A stretch of DNA of 64,000 nt, from contig CACWZZ010000009.1 of assembly GCA_902765485.1 (NCBI GenBank), forward strand, positions 59,854 through 123,853. Reading direction: 5' to 3'. The first letter of the stretch is position 1; each line of letters opens with the position of its first letter. The stretch is from an uncultured Bacteroidales bacterium (GTDB lineage Bacteria > Bacteroidota > Bacteroidia > Bacteroidales > Paludibacteraceae). The notes under the pieces are model-generated. The model saw only the letters and a list, made by a program, of their open reading frames with translations. It was not told where the DNA came from and searched no databases. Made by a program: the position numbers and the translations under genes. This document shows, one piece after another, positions 26,375 to 33,436 of this stretch.

Positions 26375-27169
26375 ATGAAAATAGCAATTATCGGATACGG
26401 AAAGATGGGGCACATGATAGAAGATGTGGCTCGAAGCAGAGGACATGAAATCGTGGCGCAAATAGATGTCGGCGATGCGTTTGACTTGAAGGACGCGGAT
26501 GTGGCGATTGAGTTTACTACGCCGGCTACGGCAAAGGACAATATTTTACGCGCGTGGGCGCAAGGCGTGCCGGTAGTGTGCGGAACGACAGGGTGGATTG
26601 AGAACCTCTCCCCGACCCTCTCCTCAAGAGAGGGAGAATTGGGAGGAAGAAAGGGAGAATGGAAGATAGAAGAGAGTTCCAACAAAGTCATTGTGAAAGA
26701 CGAAACAGGCAAAGTGATGCTGGTGTGGAGCAGTAACTATTCCGTGGGAGTGAATATATTCTTTGAGTTGAACAAGTTCCTTGCAGAGCAAATGAAAAAC
26801 CTCACCCCGAGTTGTTCTACGGACGGCCACCGGCAGTCCGATCGAGCAGAGCTCTTCACCCGCTCAAGAGAGGGAGAAAAGAGTGAAGGTTATACGCCGA
26901 GTATCAAAGAGATTCACCATATACACAAGTTGGACAAGCCGAGCGGAACGGCAAAGACGCTGGCGGAACAGATCCGAGAGACCGATTTATCGAGATACCG
27001 AAATATCGAAGATATTGAAATTGAGTCGGTTCGCGAGGGAGAAGTGCCTGGGACGCACGAGGTGACATGGGACAGCGAAGAGGATACGATCGTTATTACA
27101 CATATCGCCAAAGGTCGCAGAGGGTTTGCTTTGGGAGCGGTTTTAGCGGCGGAGGAGATTGTGGGTTGA
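26375..27169 (+). CDS. dapB: 4-hydroxy-tetrahydrodipicolinate reductase with two inserted repeat segments
   Basis: DapB reduces hydroxy-tetrahydrodipicolinate in lysine and diaminopimelate synthesis. I start it at the ATG of MKIAIIGYGKMGHMIE; an upstream in-frame ATG (26333) only adds Lys/Arg residues from an AAGGAAGA-type repeat. NAD-binding GYGKMG, ADVAIEFTTPAT, VVCGTTGW, SNYSVGVNIFFELNK and the catalytic EIHHIHKLDKPSGTAKTLAE are conserved. Two foreign segments sit in frame: after GTTGWIEN (26603-26650, LSPTLSSREGELGGRK), and after AEQMKN (26799-26885, LTPSCSTDGHRQSDRAELF onwards). The second lies between the dimer helix and the catalytic EIHHIHKLDKPSG block. The 3' end of the gene is itself triplicated downstream. 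Confidence 0.92.
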   Translation: MKIAIIGYGKMGHMIEDVARSRGHEIVAQIDVGDAFDLKDADVAIEFTTPATAKDNILRAWAQGVPVVCGTTGWIENLSPTLSSREGELGGRKGEWKIEESSNKVIVKDETGKVMLVWSSNYSVGVNIFFELNKFLAEQMKNLTPSCSTDGHRQSDRAELFTRSREGEKSEGYTPSIKEIHHIHKLDKPSGTAKTLAEQIRETDLSRYRNIEDIEIESVREGEVPGTHEVTWDSEEDTIVITHIAKGRRGFALGAVLAAEEIVG

Positions 27170-27236
27170 GCAGGCGGCGGAGATTGTGGGTTGAGCAGGC
27201 GGAGGAGATTGTGGGTTAAGCAGGCGGCGGAGATGG
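27146..27236 (+). repeat. 25-28 bp tandem duplication of the dapB 3' end
   Basis: The segment containing the last dapB codons and its stop (core GGAGATTGTGGGTTGAGCAG) is repeated about three and a half times with one-triplet length differences (GGCGGAGGA against GGCGGA). Only the first copy is translated as part of DapB. Confidence 0.9.
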
Positions 27237-27270
27237 GTTTGTCTCATAGTAATGAGTGCTGAATAACCCC

Positions 27271-27318
27271 CTAATCACCCCCTAATCACCCCCTTATCAC
27301 CCCCTTATCACCCCCTTT
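27271..27318 (+). repeat. 11-bp tandem repeat (CTAATCACCCC)
   Basis: Units start at 27271, 27282, 27293 and 27304 (CTAATCACCCC twice, CTTATCACCCC twice), then a partial unit. The unit is nearly the reverse complement of TGGGTGATTAG at 8259-8302. Confidence 0.9.
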
Positions 27319-27325
27319 TGAGAGG

Positions 27326-27530
27326 AAAAAGGTGAAAGGTGAAAAGTGAAAGGTGAAATGAGCTCGCCGGCACATCGGCGAGAGGTAAACGACTGGTGAA
27401 AATTGAAAGGTGAAAGGTGAAAGGTGAAAGGTGAAAGGTGAAAGGTGAAAGGTGAAAGGTGAAAGGTGAAAGGAATAAAGAAAACAAAGAATAATGAATA
27501 ATGAATATTGAATAATGATTAATGAATATT
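27326..27530 (+). repeat. 7-bp AGGTGAA array split by a small hairpin, then an AATAATG-type array
   Basis: Together with the two arrays before it, this fills the 368-bp gap between dapB and lepB. AGGTGAA units occupy 27328-27358 and, for about ten units, 27404-27473. Between them is a hairpin (CTCGCCG-GCACAT-CGGCGAG, 27363-27382). From 27474 to the lepB start come AATAATG/AATATTG units. I find no promoter or gene in the gap. Confidence 0.85.
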
Positions 27531-27537
27531 GCGTGAG

Positions 27538-28950
27538 ATGAAAAGTTTCAAGGATAGAATATCGGAAGTGACGCGCGGCGGATGGATTCGCGCAGGGATA
27601 TGGGGAACGCTGTATGTGGCGTTCGTTATTTGGGTCGCTTGGGGCGACTGGAAGAGTTTAGGGTGGTTAGTGCTGCTGCCGCTGATCGTGGACGCGTTCA
27701 CGACCAAATATATCAACTACGGATGGTGGAAGAAATATAAGCCTACCCCCGACCCCTCCCTAAAAGGAGGGGAGAAAGGGGCGGCGCAAAACCCAAAGGG
27801 GAATGCGTTTCTGTACACTTTGTTTTCATGGATAGATGCGATTGTGTTTGCGCTGGTGGCGGTGTATTTCATCAATCTGTATATCTTCCAGAACTACCAG
27901 ATTCCGAGTTCGAGTCTGGAGAAGAGTTTGCGTGTGGGCGATTTTCTGTACGTGAGCAAGATGGCTTACGGTGCGAGAGTTCCGCAGACGCCGCTGAGTA
28001 TGCCGCTGGTGCAACACACGATGCCGGAATGGCTGGGCGGCGGAAAGAGTTATTTAGATTCGCCTCATTGGGAGTACAAGCGTTTGGCAGGTTGGACGAG
28101 TCCGCAGAAAGGGGATATTGTGGTATTCAATTTTCCTGCCGGAGACACGGTTTGCACGAAGATGCAAAATCCGGATTATTACACGCTGAAACATTACTAC
28201 GGCGAGGAGTTGATTAAAGCTCGCAAAGATGTGTTCGGCGAAATTGTGACGAGACCTGTGGACCGCAGGGAGAACTATGTGAAGCGTTGCGTGGGCGAAC
28301 CGGGAGACAGTCTGCGTATAATCGACAATGTCGTTTATACGAAGCCTTCAGCCGTCAGCTGTCAGCCATCAGAATGGCAGCGTGAGCCGGAGAAGGAAGG
28401 ACTGCAACTCAATTATTATGTGCATACAGACGGACATGTGTTTGGTGCGAAATACCTGGAGAAAATCGGAATCAGCGTGGCCGACCGCGTGCAGGTAGAT
28501 CCGCAGACATGGCATTTTCCTTTGACGGAGGCGATGAAGGCAGAGATAGAGAAAAATCCGCATGTGGTGGCAGTCGTTGTTGAGCCGGAGAAACAAGGCG
28601 GAGACGTGTATCCGTTGGGTCACAACGAGTGGACGCGGGACAATTACGGGCCGATTTATATTCCTCGGAAGGGCGACAAGATCATGATTACCGAGGAGAA
28701 TTATTGGATTTACAAGCGCATCGCGGAGGCGTATGAGTTCCAGCCGATGGCGATTGGCGAGGAGTATGAGTTTAAGATGGATTATTACTGGATGCAAGGC
28801 GACAATCGGCATAACAGCGCGGACAGCCGTTATTGGGGATTTGTGCCGGAGGATCATATCGTTGGACGGCCTGTGTTTATCTGGCTGAGTTTGGATAAAG
28901 ACAAGCATAGTATCCGTTGGAACAGGATTGGCAGAGGAGCGAAGAGATGA
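27538..28950 (+). CDS. lepB: signal peptidase I with two repeat insertions
   Basis: The start is the ATG at 27538; a TTG nine bases earlier is in the repeat tail. Two hydrophobic segments (IWGTLYVAFVIWVAWGDW with LGWLVLLPLIVDAF, and WIDAIVFALVAVYFINLYIF) precede the catalytic domain. The Ser motif is NYQIPSSSLEKSL, in place of the usual SGSM. The general-base Lys is in ENYVKRCVGEPGDSL, and box E is MQGDNRHNSADSRYWGFVPEDHIVG. It cleaves Sec signal peptides at the outer face of the inner membrane. In-frame insertions are a hairpin repeat at 27743-27787 (TPDPSLKGGEKG) in the loop between membrane segments, and 7-bp units at 28342-28376 (KPSAVSCQPSEWQ) just after the first turn of box D. At 470 residues it is long, as Bacteroidetes enzymes are. 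Confidence 0.92.
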   Translation: MKSFKDRISEVTRGGWIRAGIWGTLYVAFVIWVAWGDWKSLGWLVLLPLIVDAFTTKYINYGWWKKYKPTPDPSLKGGEKGAAQNPKGNAFLYTLFSWIDAIVFALVAVYFINLYIFQNYQIPSSSLEKSLRVGDFLYVSKMAYGARVPQTPLSMPLVQHTMPEWLGGGKSYLDSPHWEYKRLAGWTSPQKGDIVVFNFPAGDTVCTKMQNPDYYTLKHYYGEELIKARKDVFGEIVTRPVDRRENYVKRCVGEPGDSLRIIDNVVYTKPSAVSCQPSEWQREPEKEGLQLNYYVHTDGHVFGAKYLEKIGISVADRVQVDPQTWHFPLTEAMKAEIEKNPHVVAVVVEPEKQGGDVYPLGHNEWTRDNYGPIYIPRKGDKIMITEENYWIYKRIAEAYEFQPMAIGEEYEFKMDYYWMQGDNRHNSADSRYWGFVPEDHIVGRPVFIWLSLDKDKHSIRWNRIGRGAKR

Positions 28951-29465
28951 TTCTACCTACCGCATATTTGCCGCCCTTGTCGTACATGGAAGCGCTGATG
29001 CGCGAACCTGCTACGATCGAACAGATGGAGACGTTTGAGAAACAGACGTTCCGCAACAGGGCGATTATAAGAGACGCCAAAGACGAGTTGGTGCGACTGA
29101 CGATACCGGTGAAGAAAGTGGAGCATAAACAGCTCACGCGTGACATCGAGATCAGTTACCAGACGCGATGGCAACACCAACACTGGATCACGCTCGTCAG
29201 CGCCTACCAACACACGCCGTATTTCATGTATTTCGCGGACTACCTGAAGCCGTTCTACGAACGCGAGTACAAATGGCTGATAGACCTGAATGACGAACTG
29301 AACGCGACGATTGCCTCTCTGCTTAAAAAGCAGAAGCCTTCAGCTTTCAGTTTTCAGCCGTCAGAGCACACAGAGGACTGGAGCGGACAGATTTGGACAG
29401 ACAAACATCCGTGGCAAACGGAGTTGAGCGTGCTGGACACGCTATTTGATGATTTGAAAATTTGA
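28947..29465 (+). CDS. WbqC-like family protein
   Basis: Starts at the ATG overlapping the lepB stop (ATGA, 28947-28950). The 172 residues match the WbqC family: ILPTAYLPPLSYMEALM at the N-terminus, FRNRAIIRDAKDELVRLTIPV, then ISYQTRWQHQHWITLVSAYQHTPYF and the acidic C-terminal PWQTELSVLDTLF. The family occurs with O-antigen and cell-envelope genes, but its reaction is not established. 7-bp repeat units at 29334-29364 encode KPSAFSFQPSEH between two helices. The last residues LKI and the stop come from the AATTTGA repeat that continues into the gap before ilvE. Confidence 0.85.
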   Translation: MILPTAYLPPLSYMEALMREPATIEQMETFEKQTFRNRAIIRDAKDELVRLTIPVKKVEHKQLTRDIEISYQTRWQHQHWITLVSAYQHTPYFMYFADYLKPFYEREYKWLIDLNDELNATIASLLKKQKPSAFSFQPSEHTEDWSGQIWTDKHPWQTELSVLDTLFDDLKI

Positions 29466-29479
29466 AGATTTGAGAATTG

Positions 29480-30520
29480 ATGAAAGAGATTGATTGGAGT
29501 AAATTAGGATTTCATTATACCGAACCGGATTATATAGTCCGCTCGGCATACCATGAGGGCGTGTGGGAAGAACCGTACGCCACGAAGGACAAGTTCCTTC
29601 ATTTGCATGTGTCGGCTACTTGTCTGCAATACGGACAAGAGGCTTTTGAGGGGCTGAAGGCATTCCGCGGAGTGGACGGGAAGATCCGTATTTTCCGCTG
29701 GCGCGAGAATGCGAAACGAATGGCGAAGAGTGCGGAGGGGCTGTATATGGCTCCTGTGCCGGAGGAGATTTTCGGCAAAGCGATTCATTTGGCGCTGGAG
29801 AAGAATATGGATTTTGTTCCGCCTTACGGAACCGGTGCGACGCTCTATTTTCGTCCGCTGCTGATTGGTACAACGCCTCGGCTGGGTGTGGGTCCGGGCA
29901 GGGATTTTGAGTTTATCGTGATTCCTTCGCCGATCGGTCCGTACTATCCGGGCAAGTTCCATTGCACGACGTTTGTAGTGAACCGGCATGTGGACCGTGC
30001 GGCTCCATACGGAACGGGTACTTTCAAGGTCGGAGGCAATTATGCTTCATCGTTCCGCGCGACTGAACCGGCGCACGCGCAAGGAATGGATTGTCTGTTC
30101 CTGGACGCCAAATATCATCGGTATATTGATGAGTGCAGCGCGGCGAATTTTATTGGGATTAAGAAGCTTTCAGCTGTCAGCTGTCAGCCGTCAGAAATTG
30201 AGTACCTGACGCCGCGGAGTAGTGCAATTCTGCCGAGTATCACGAATGACAGTCTGATGACTTTGGCGCGGGATAAGGGTTATAAAGTGACGCGGCGGCA
30301 TATACGGCTGGAGGAGTTGGAGCAGATGAGTGAGGCAGCCGCTTGCGGAACGGCTTGTGTGATCAGTCCGATCGACAAAGTAATTGACCCGGAGAAGAAT
30401 AAGATTTACCACCTGAGCGACCAGCCGGGACCGATACTGACAGATTTGTACCACTCGCTGAAGGATATTCAGTACGGACGGGCGGAGGATACGCATGGAT
30501 GGTGTGAGGTGATTAACTAG
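29480..30520 (+). CDS. ilvE: branched-chain amino-acid aminotransferase with 7-bp repeat insertion
   Basis: A class IV PLP aminotransferase making Leu, Ile and Val from their 2-oxo acids. The ATG at 29480 is preferred to a TTG three bases before. LQYGQEAFEGLKAFRGVDGKIRIFRWRENAKR, ATLYFRPLLIGTTPRLG, the PLP lysine in GTFKVGGNYASSFRA, DAKYHRYIDECSAANF and EAAACGTACVISPI are as in bacterial BCATs. Bases 30164-30198 (five 7-bp units) insert KLSAVSCQPSE between FIGIK and the strand YLTPRSSAILPSIT, a position where homologues have a short turn. The TAG stop is the first unit of the 9-bp AACTAG array downstream. Confidence 0.93.
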   Translation: MKEIDWSKLGFHYTEPDYIVRSAYHEGVWEEPYATKDKFLHLHVSATCLQYGQEAFEGLKAFRGVDGKIRIFRWRENAKRMAKSAEGLYMAPVPEEIFGKAIHLALEKNMDFVPPYGTGATLYFRPLLIGTTPRLGVGPGRDFEFIVIPSPIGPYYPGKFHCTTFVVNRHVDRAAPYGTGTFKVGGNYASSFRATEPAHAQGMDCLFLDAKYHRYIDECSAANFIGIKKLSAVSCQPSEIEYLTPRSSAILPSITNDSLMTLARDKGYKVTRRHIRLEELEQMSEAAACGTACVISPIDKVIDPEKNKIYHLSDQPGPILTDLYHSLKDIQYGRAEDTHGWCEVIN

Positions 30521-30577
30521 AAGAACTAGTCGAACTAGTATAACTAGACAAACTAGATTAACTAGATTAACTAGAAA
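30515..30577 (+). repeat. 9-bp tandem repeat (AACTAGNNN)
   Basis: Seven units with AACTAG at 30515, 30524, 30533, 30542, 30551, 30560 and 30569. The first contains the stop codon of ilvE. AACTAGTCG and AACTAGATT are typical units. It fills most of the gap before the POT transporter gene. Confidence 0.9.
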
Positions 30578-30599
30578 ACAAAAATAAAATCAATACATT

Positions 30600-32138
30600 A
30601 TGTTTAAGAATCAACCTAAAGGGCTTTTTGCTCTGGCGTTGGCCAACACGGGCGAACGCTTCGGCTACTACACGATGTTAGCCGTTTTTGCGCTGTTCCT
30701 GCGCGCTAATTTTGGTTTGTCGGCTTCTGCCGCAGGTGCTATTTATTCCACTTTTTTGGCATTTGTGTATTTTCTGCCGCTGATCGGCGGTATCGTAGCC
30801 GATAAGATCGGTTACGGCAAATGCGTGACGATCGGAATTATCATTATGTTTTTGGGCTACGTGCTTCTGGCGCTTCCGATGGGTGGCGTAGAGAGCGGCA
30901 GTACGGCTGTAGCGATGACAGGCATGATTGCTGCGCTGGTGCTGATCAGTTTCGGAACGGGTCTTTTCAAAGGAAACTTGCAAGTGATGGTGGGCAATCT
31001 ATACGACGATCCGGCTTATGCCGACCGCCGCGATGCTGCCTTCTCGCTGTTCTATATGGCAATCAACATCGGCGCTATGTTCGCACCGACGGCAGCTGTT
31101 AAGATCATGGCGTGGGCTCAGGATTCGCTGGGTGTGAGCGTCAATGACAGTTACCATTTCGCGTTCGCGGTAGCCTGCGCTTCGCTGGTATTGAGTATCG
31201 CGATTTATTATGCTTGCCGTCCTTGGTTCAAGCACGTAGAGAACACCGCCAAACAAGCGGCAGCGAGCGGTCAGAAAGTAGAGACGCTGACTCCGGAGCA
31301 GACCAAGAAACGTATCGTGGCGCTGTGTCTGGTGTTCGCCGTTGTGCTGTTCTTCTGGATGGCATTCCACCAGAACGGTCTGACGCTGACTTATTTTGCC
31401 AATGAGTTTGTGAACCCGGTTGTGACGGGTGTTCAAACGATGGCATTTGATATCATCAACTTGGTATTGGTAGCTATTCTGGTGTATGCGCTGTTCGGCA
31501 TTTTCGGCGAAGGCAGCCGCAAAGCGAAGACAATCTGGAGCTGCGTGGGTATTGCTGTGATCGGTGCGCTGGCTTATAAATATCTCAGCCATCCGTCAGA
31601 GTTGAACATTTCCGCTCCTATTTTCCAGCAGTTCAACCCGTTCTATGTAGTAGCTCTGACTCCGGTGAGCATGGCTATTTTCGGTGCGTTGGCGAAGAAA
31701 GGCAAAGAGCCGAGTGCTCCGCGCAAGATCGCCTATGGTATGTTGGTAGCCGCAGCAGCTTATGCGGTAATGGCATTCTGTTCGGTTGGGCTGCTGAGTC
31801 CGGCAGAGCAAGAGTTGGCACGCGTATCCGGCGAAGGTACATTCGTCAATGCCAATGTGCTGATTTTGACGTATTTGGTACTCACTTTCGGTGAGTTACT
31901 GCTTAGCCCGATGGGTATCTCGTTCGTCAGCAAAGTGGCACCTCCGCAATACAAAGGAATGATGATGGGTGGCTGGTTTGTAGCTACTGCGCTGGGTAAT
32001 TTCCTTGTTTCCGTTGGCGGTTTCCTCTGGGGCAGTCTGCCGTTGTGGCTCGTATGGAGCGTGTTCATCGGCGTGTGCCTGATTGCCGCTATCTTCATGT
32101 TTGCGATGATGGGCAAGCTGGAAGACGCAACGAAATAA
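30600..32138 (+). CDS. POT/PTR family proton-dependent peptide transporter
   Basis: A 512-residue major facilitator protein. The N-terminus carries the PTR2 signature (NTGERFGYYTMLAVFALFLRANFGLS, that is the ExxERFxYY motif), then FVYFLPLIGGIVADKIGYGKCVTIG and GNLQVMVGNLYDDP, followed by about 12-14 membrane helices and PMGISFVSKVAPPQYKGMMMGGWF, the conserved C-half signature. It imports di- and tripeptides using the proton gradient. It is flanked by simple repeats on both sides and carries no inserted repeats itself. Confidence 0.9.
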   Translation: MFKNQPKGLFALALANTGERFGYYTMLAVFALFLRANFGLSASAAGAIYSTFLAFVYFLPLIGGIVADKIGYGKCVTIGIIIMFLGYVLLALPMGGVESGSTAVAMTGMIAALVLISFGTGLFKGNLQVMVGNLYDDPAYADRRDAAFSLFYMAINIGAMFAPTAAVKIMAWAQDSLGVSVNDSYHFAFAVACASLVLSIAIYYACRPWFKHVENTAKQAAASGQKVETLTPEQTKKRIVALCLVFAVVLFFWMAFHQNGLTLTYFANEFVNPVVTGVQTMAFDIINLVLVAILVYALFGIFGEGSRKAKTIWSCVGIAVIGALAYKYLSHPSELNISAPIFQQFNPFYVVALTPVSMAIFGALAKKGKEPSAPRKIAYGMLVAAAAYAVMAFCSVGLLSPAEQELARVSGEGTFVNANVLILTYLVLTFGELLLSPMGISFVSKVAPPQYKGMMMGGWFVATALGNFLVSVGGFLWGSLPLWLVWSVFIGVCLIAAIFMFAMMGKLEDATK

Positions 32139-32189
32139 TTGAGAATTGAGAATTGAGAGTTGAGAATTGAGAATTGAGAATTGAGAATT
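32137..32189 (+). repeat. 7-bp tandem repeat (AATTGAG)
   Basis: Seven units of AATTGAG, one with a variant base (AGTTGAG), fill the entire gap between the POT gene and the next ATG. Confidence 0.9.
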
Positions 32190-32193
32190 TTTT

Positions 32194-32706
32194 ATGGAGG
32201 AAGTAATTAAATATTTTGAGTCTCTGGAGGCGCGGATAGCGGAAAACGAAAAACGCATCGCGGCTCTGGAGGAGGCTCAGCAGACCAACGAAGCAATTAT
32301 TGCTTCGCTGGAAGCAGAGATAGAGGACCTGAAAAGTCGTCCGCTGCCGGAGCCACAAGTGGTTGAGAAAGAAGAAGAAAGAGTAGAATACTCCGAGCCG
32401 GAGCCGGTTGTTGTGGCAGAACCCGTCAAAGCCGAACCCGTGAAGGAGGAAGTGGCTTCTCCGAAGGCGGCTATCTATGGCAAGGCTGTGACGGATATTC
32501 GTCAGGCAATCTCGCTGGGAGACCGGTTCTTGTATCAACGTGAGTTGTTCGGTCAAAACGCAGAACTGATGCAAAAGACGCTGACAGAGTTGAACGAGTT
32601 GGGTTCGTTTGACGAGGCGATGGAGTACATCCGCCGCTTCGGATGGGACACCGAGAGCAACTCTTATCAGCAGTTTATTGTAACTCTGCACAGGAGATTC
32701 GGGTAA
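32194..32706 (+). CDS. small coiled-coil protein of unknown function
   Basis: 170 residues. The first 55 form a clear coiled coil (YFESLEARIAENEKRIAALEEAQ, then IIASLEAEIEDLKS). A Pro/Glu/Val-rich spacer follows (EPQVVEKEEERVEYSEPEP), then a predicted helical domain (AVTDIRQAISLGDRFLYQRELF, MEYIRRFGWDTESNSYQQFI). The last part resembles the GDRFLFQRELF motif of Bacteroidetes proteins annotated only as hypothetical. No signal peptide. It lies between the POT and rsmI genes, separated from both by AATTGAG arrays. Confidence 0.7.
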   Translation: MEEVIKYFESLEARIAENEKRIAALEEAQQTNEAIIASLEAEIEDLKSRPLPEPQVVEKEEERVEYSEPEPVVVAEPVKAEPVKEEVASPKAAIYGKAVTDIRQAISLGDRFLYQRELFGQNAELMQKTLTELNELGSFDEAMEYIRRFGWDTESNSYQQFIVTLHRRFG

Positions 32707-32735
32707 TTGAGAATTGAAAATTGAGAATTGAGAAT
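32704..32735 (+). repeat. 7-bp tandem repeat (AATTGAG) before rsmI
   Basis: Four units, one AATTGAA variant, beginning in the stop region of the coiled-coil gene and ending two bases before the rsmI ATG. Confidence 0.85.
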
Positions 32736-32737
32736 TA

Positions 32738-33406
32738 ATGTTATACATTGTTCCGACACCGGTTGGCAATCTGCAGGACATGACGTTCCGCGCGATTGAA
32801 GTGCTGAAATCAGTAGATCTGATTTTGGCGGAAGACACGCGCACGAGCGGCATTCTGCTGCAACATTACGACATCCATACGCCGCTGAAGAGCCATCATA
32901 AGTTCAACGAACATGAGACCTCTGCGGACATCGTGGAGCGGCTGAAAGCAGGTGCGAATATCGCGCTCATTTCCGACGCAGGCACTCCTGCTATCAGCGA
33001 CCCCGGGTTCTTTCTGGTGCGCGCAGCTGCCGAAGCAAAGATAGAGATCCAATGTCTGCCGGGAGCAACGGCTTTTGTGCCGGCTTTAGTGGACAGCGGA
33101 CTGCCGAACAACCATTTCTATTTCGAGGGTTTCCTGCCGCAGAAGAAAGGCCGGCAGACACGGTTGCAATACCTCGCTGCGCTGGACCAGACGTTTATCG
33201 TCTATGAGTCGCCTTTCCGGCTGGTGAAGACCTTGGAACAACTGGCGGCGGTATGCGGCGAAGAGCGCAAGGCGAGTGTGACGCGCGAGATCAGCAAAGT
33301 GCATGAAGAGACGGTGAGAGGTTCGCTGGCAGAACTGGTCGCACATTTCAAAGCGAAAGCGCCCAAAGGCGAGATTGTGGTCTGCGTTGCGGGAATTGAA
33401 AATTGA
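32738..33406 (+). CDS. rsmI: 16S rRNA (cytidine-1402-2'-O)-methyltransferase
   Basis: A tetrapyrrole-methylase-fold enzyme of 222 residues. MLYIVPTPVGNLQDMTFRAIEVLKSVDLILAEDTRTSG is the N-terminal signature. HKFNEHE, ISDAGTPAISDPGFFLVRAA, CLPGATAFVPALVDSGLP and FYFEGFLPQKKGRQTRLQ then follow in the order expected, with the final TREISKVHEETVRGSLAEL. It methylates C1402 in the ribosomal P site. The last residues, GIEN, and the stop codon are encoded by the AATTGAA repeat, exactly as in the SGNH gene, so the natural C-terminus has probably been replaced. Confidence 0.93.
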   Translation: MLYIVPTPVGNLQDMTFRAIEVLKSVDLILAEDTRTSGILLQHYDIHTPLKSHHKFNEHETSADIVERLKAGANIALISDAGTPAISDPGFFLVRAAAEAKIEIQCLPGATAFVPALVDSGLPNNHFYFEGFLPQKKGRQTRLQYLAALDQTFIVYESPFRLVKTLEQLAAVCGEERKASVTREISKVHEETVRGSLAELVAHFKAKAPKGEIVVCVAGIEN

Positions 33407-33430
33407 AAATTGAAAGTTGAAAGTTGAAAG
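33393..33430 (+). repeat. 7-bp tandem repeat (AATTGAA/AGTTGAA) overlapping the rsmI stop
   Basis: Five units running from inside the rsmI reading frame, through its TGA, into the gap before the flippase gene. Confidence 0.85.
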
Positions 33431-33436
33431 AGAAGC

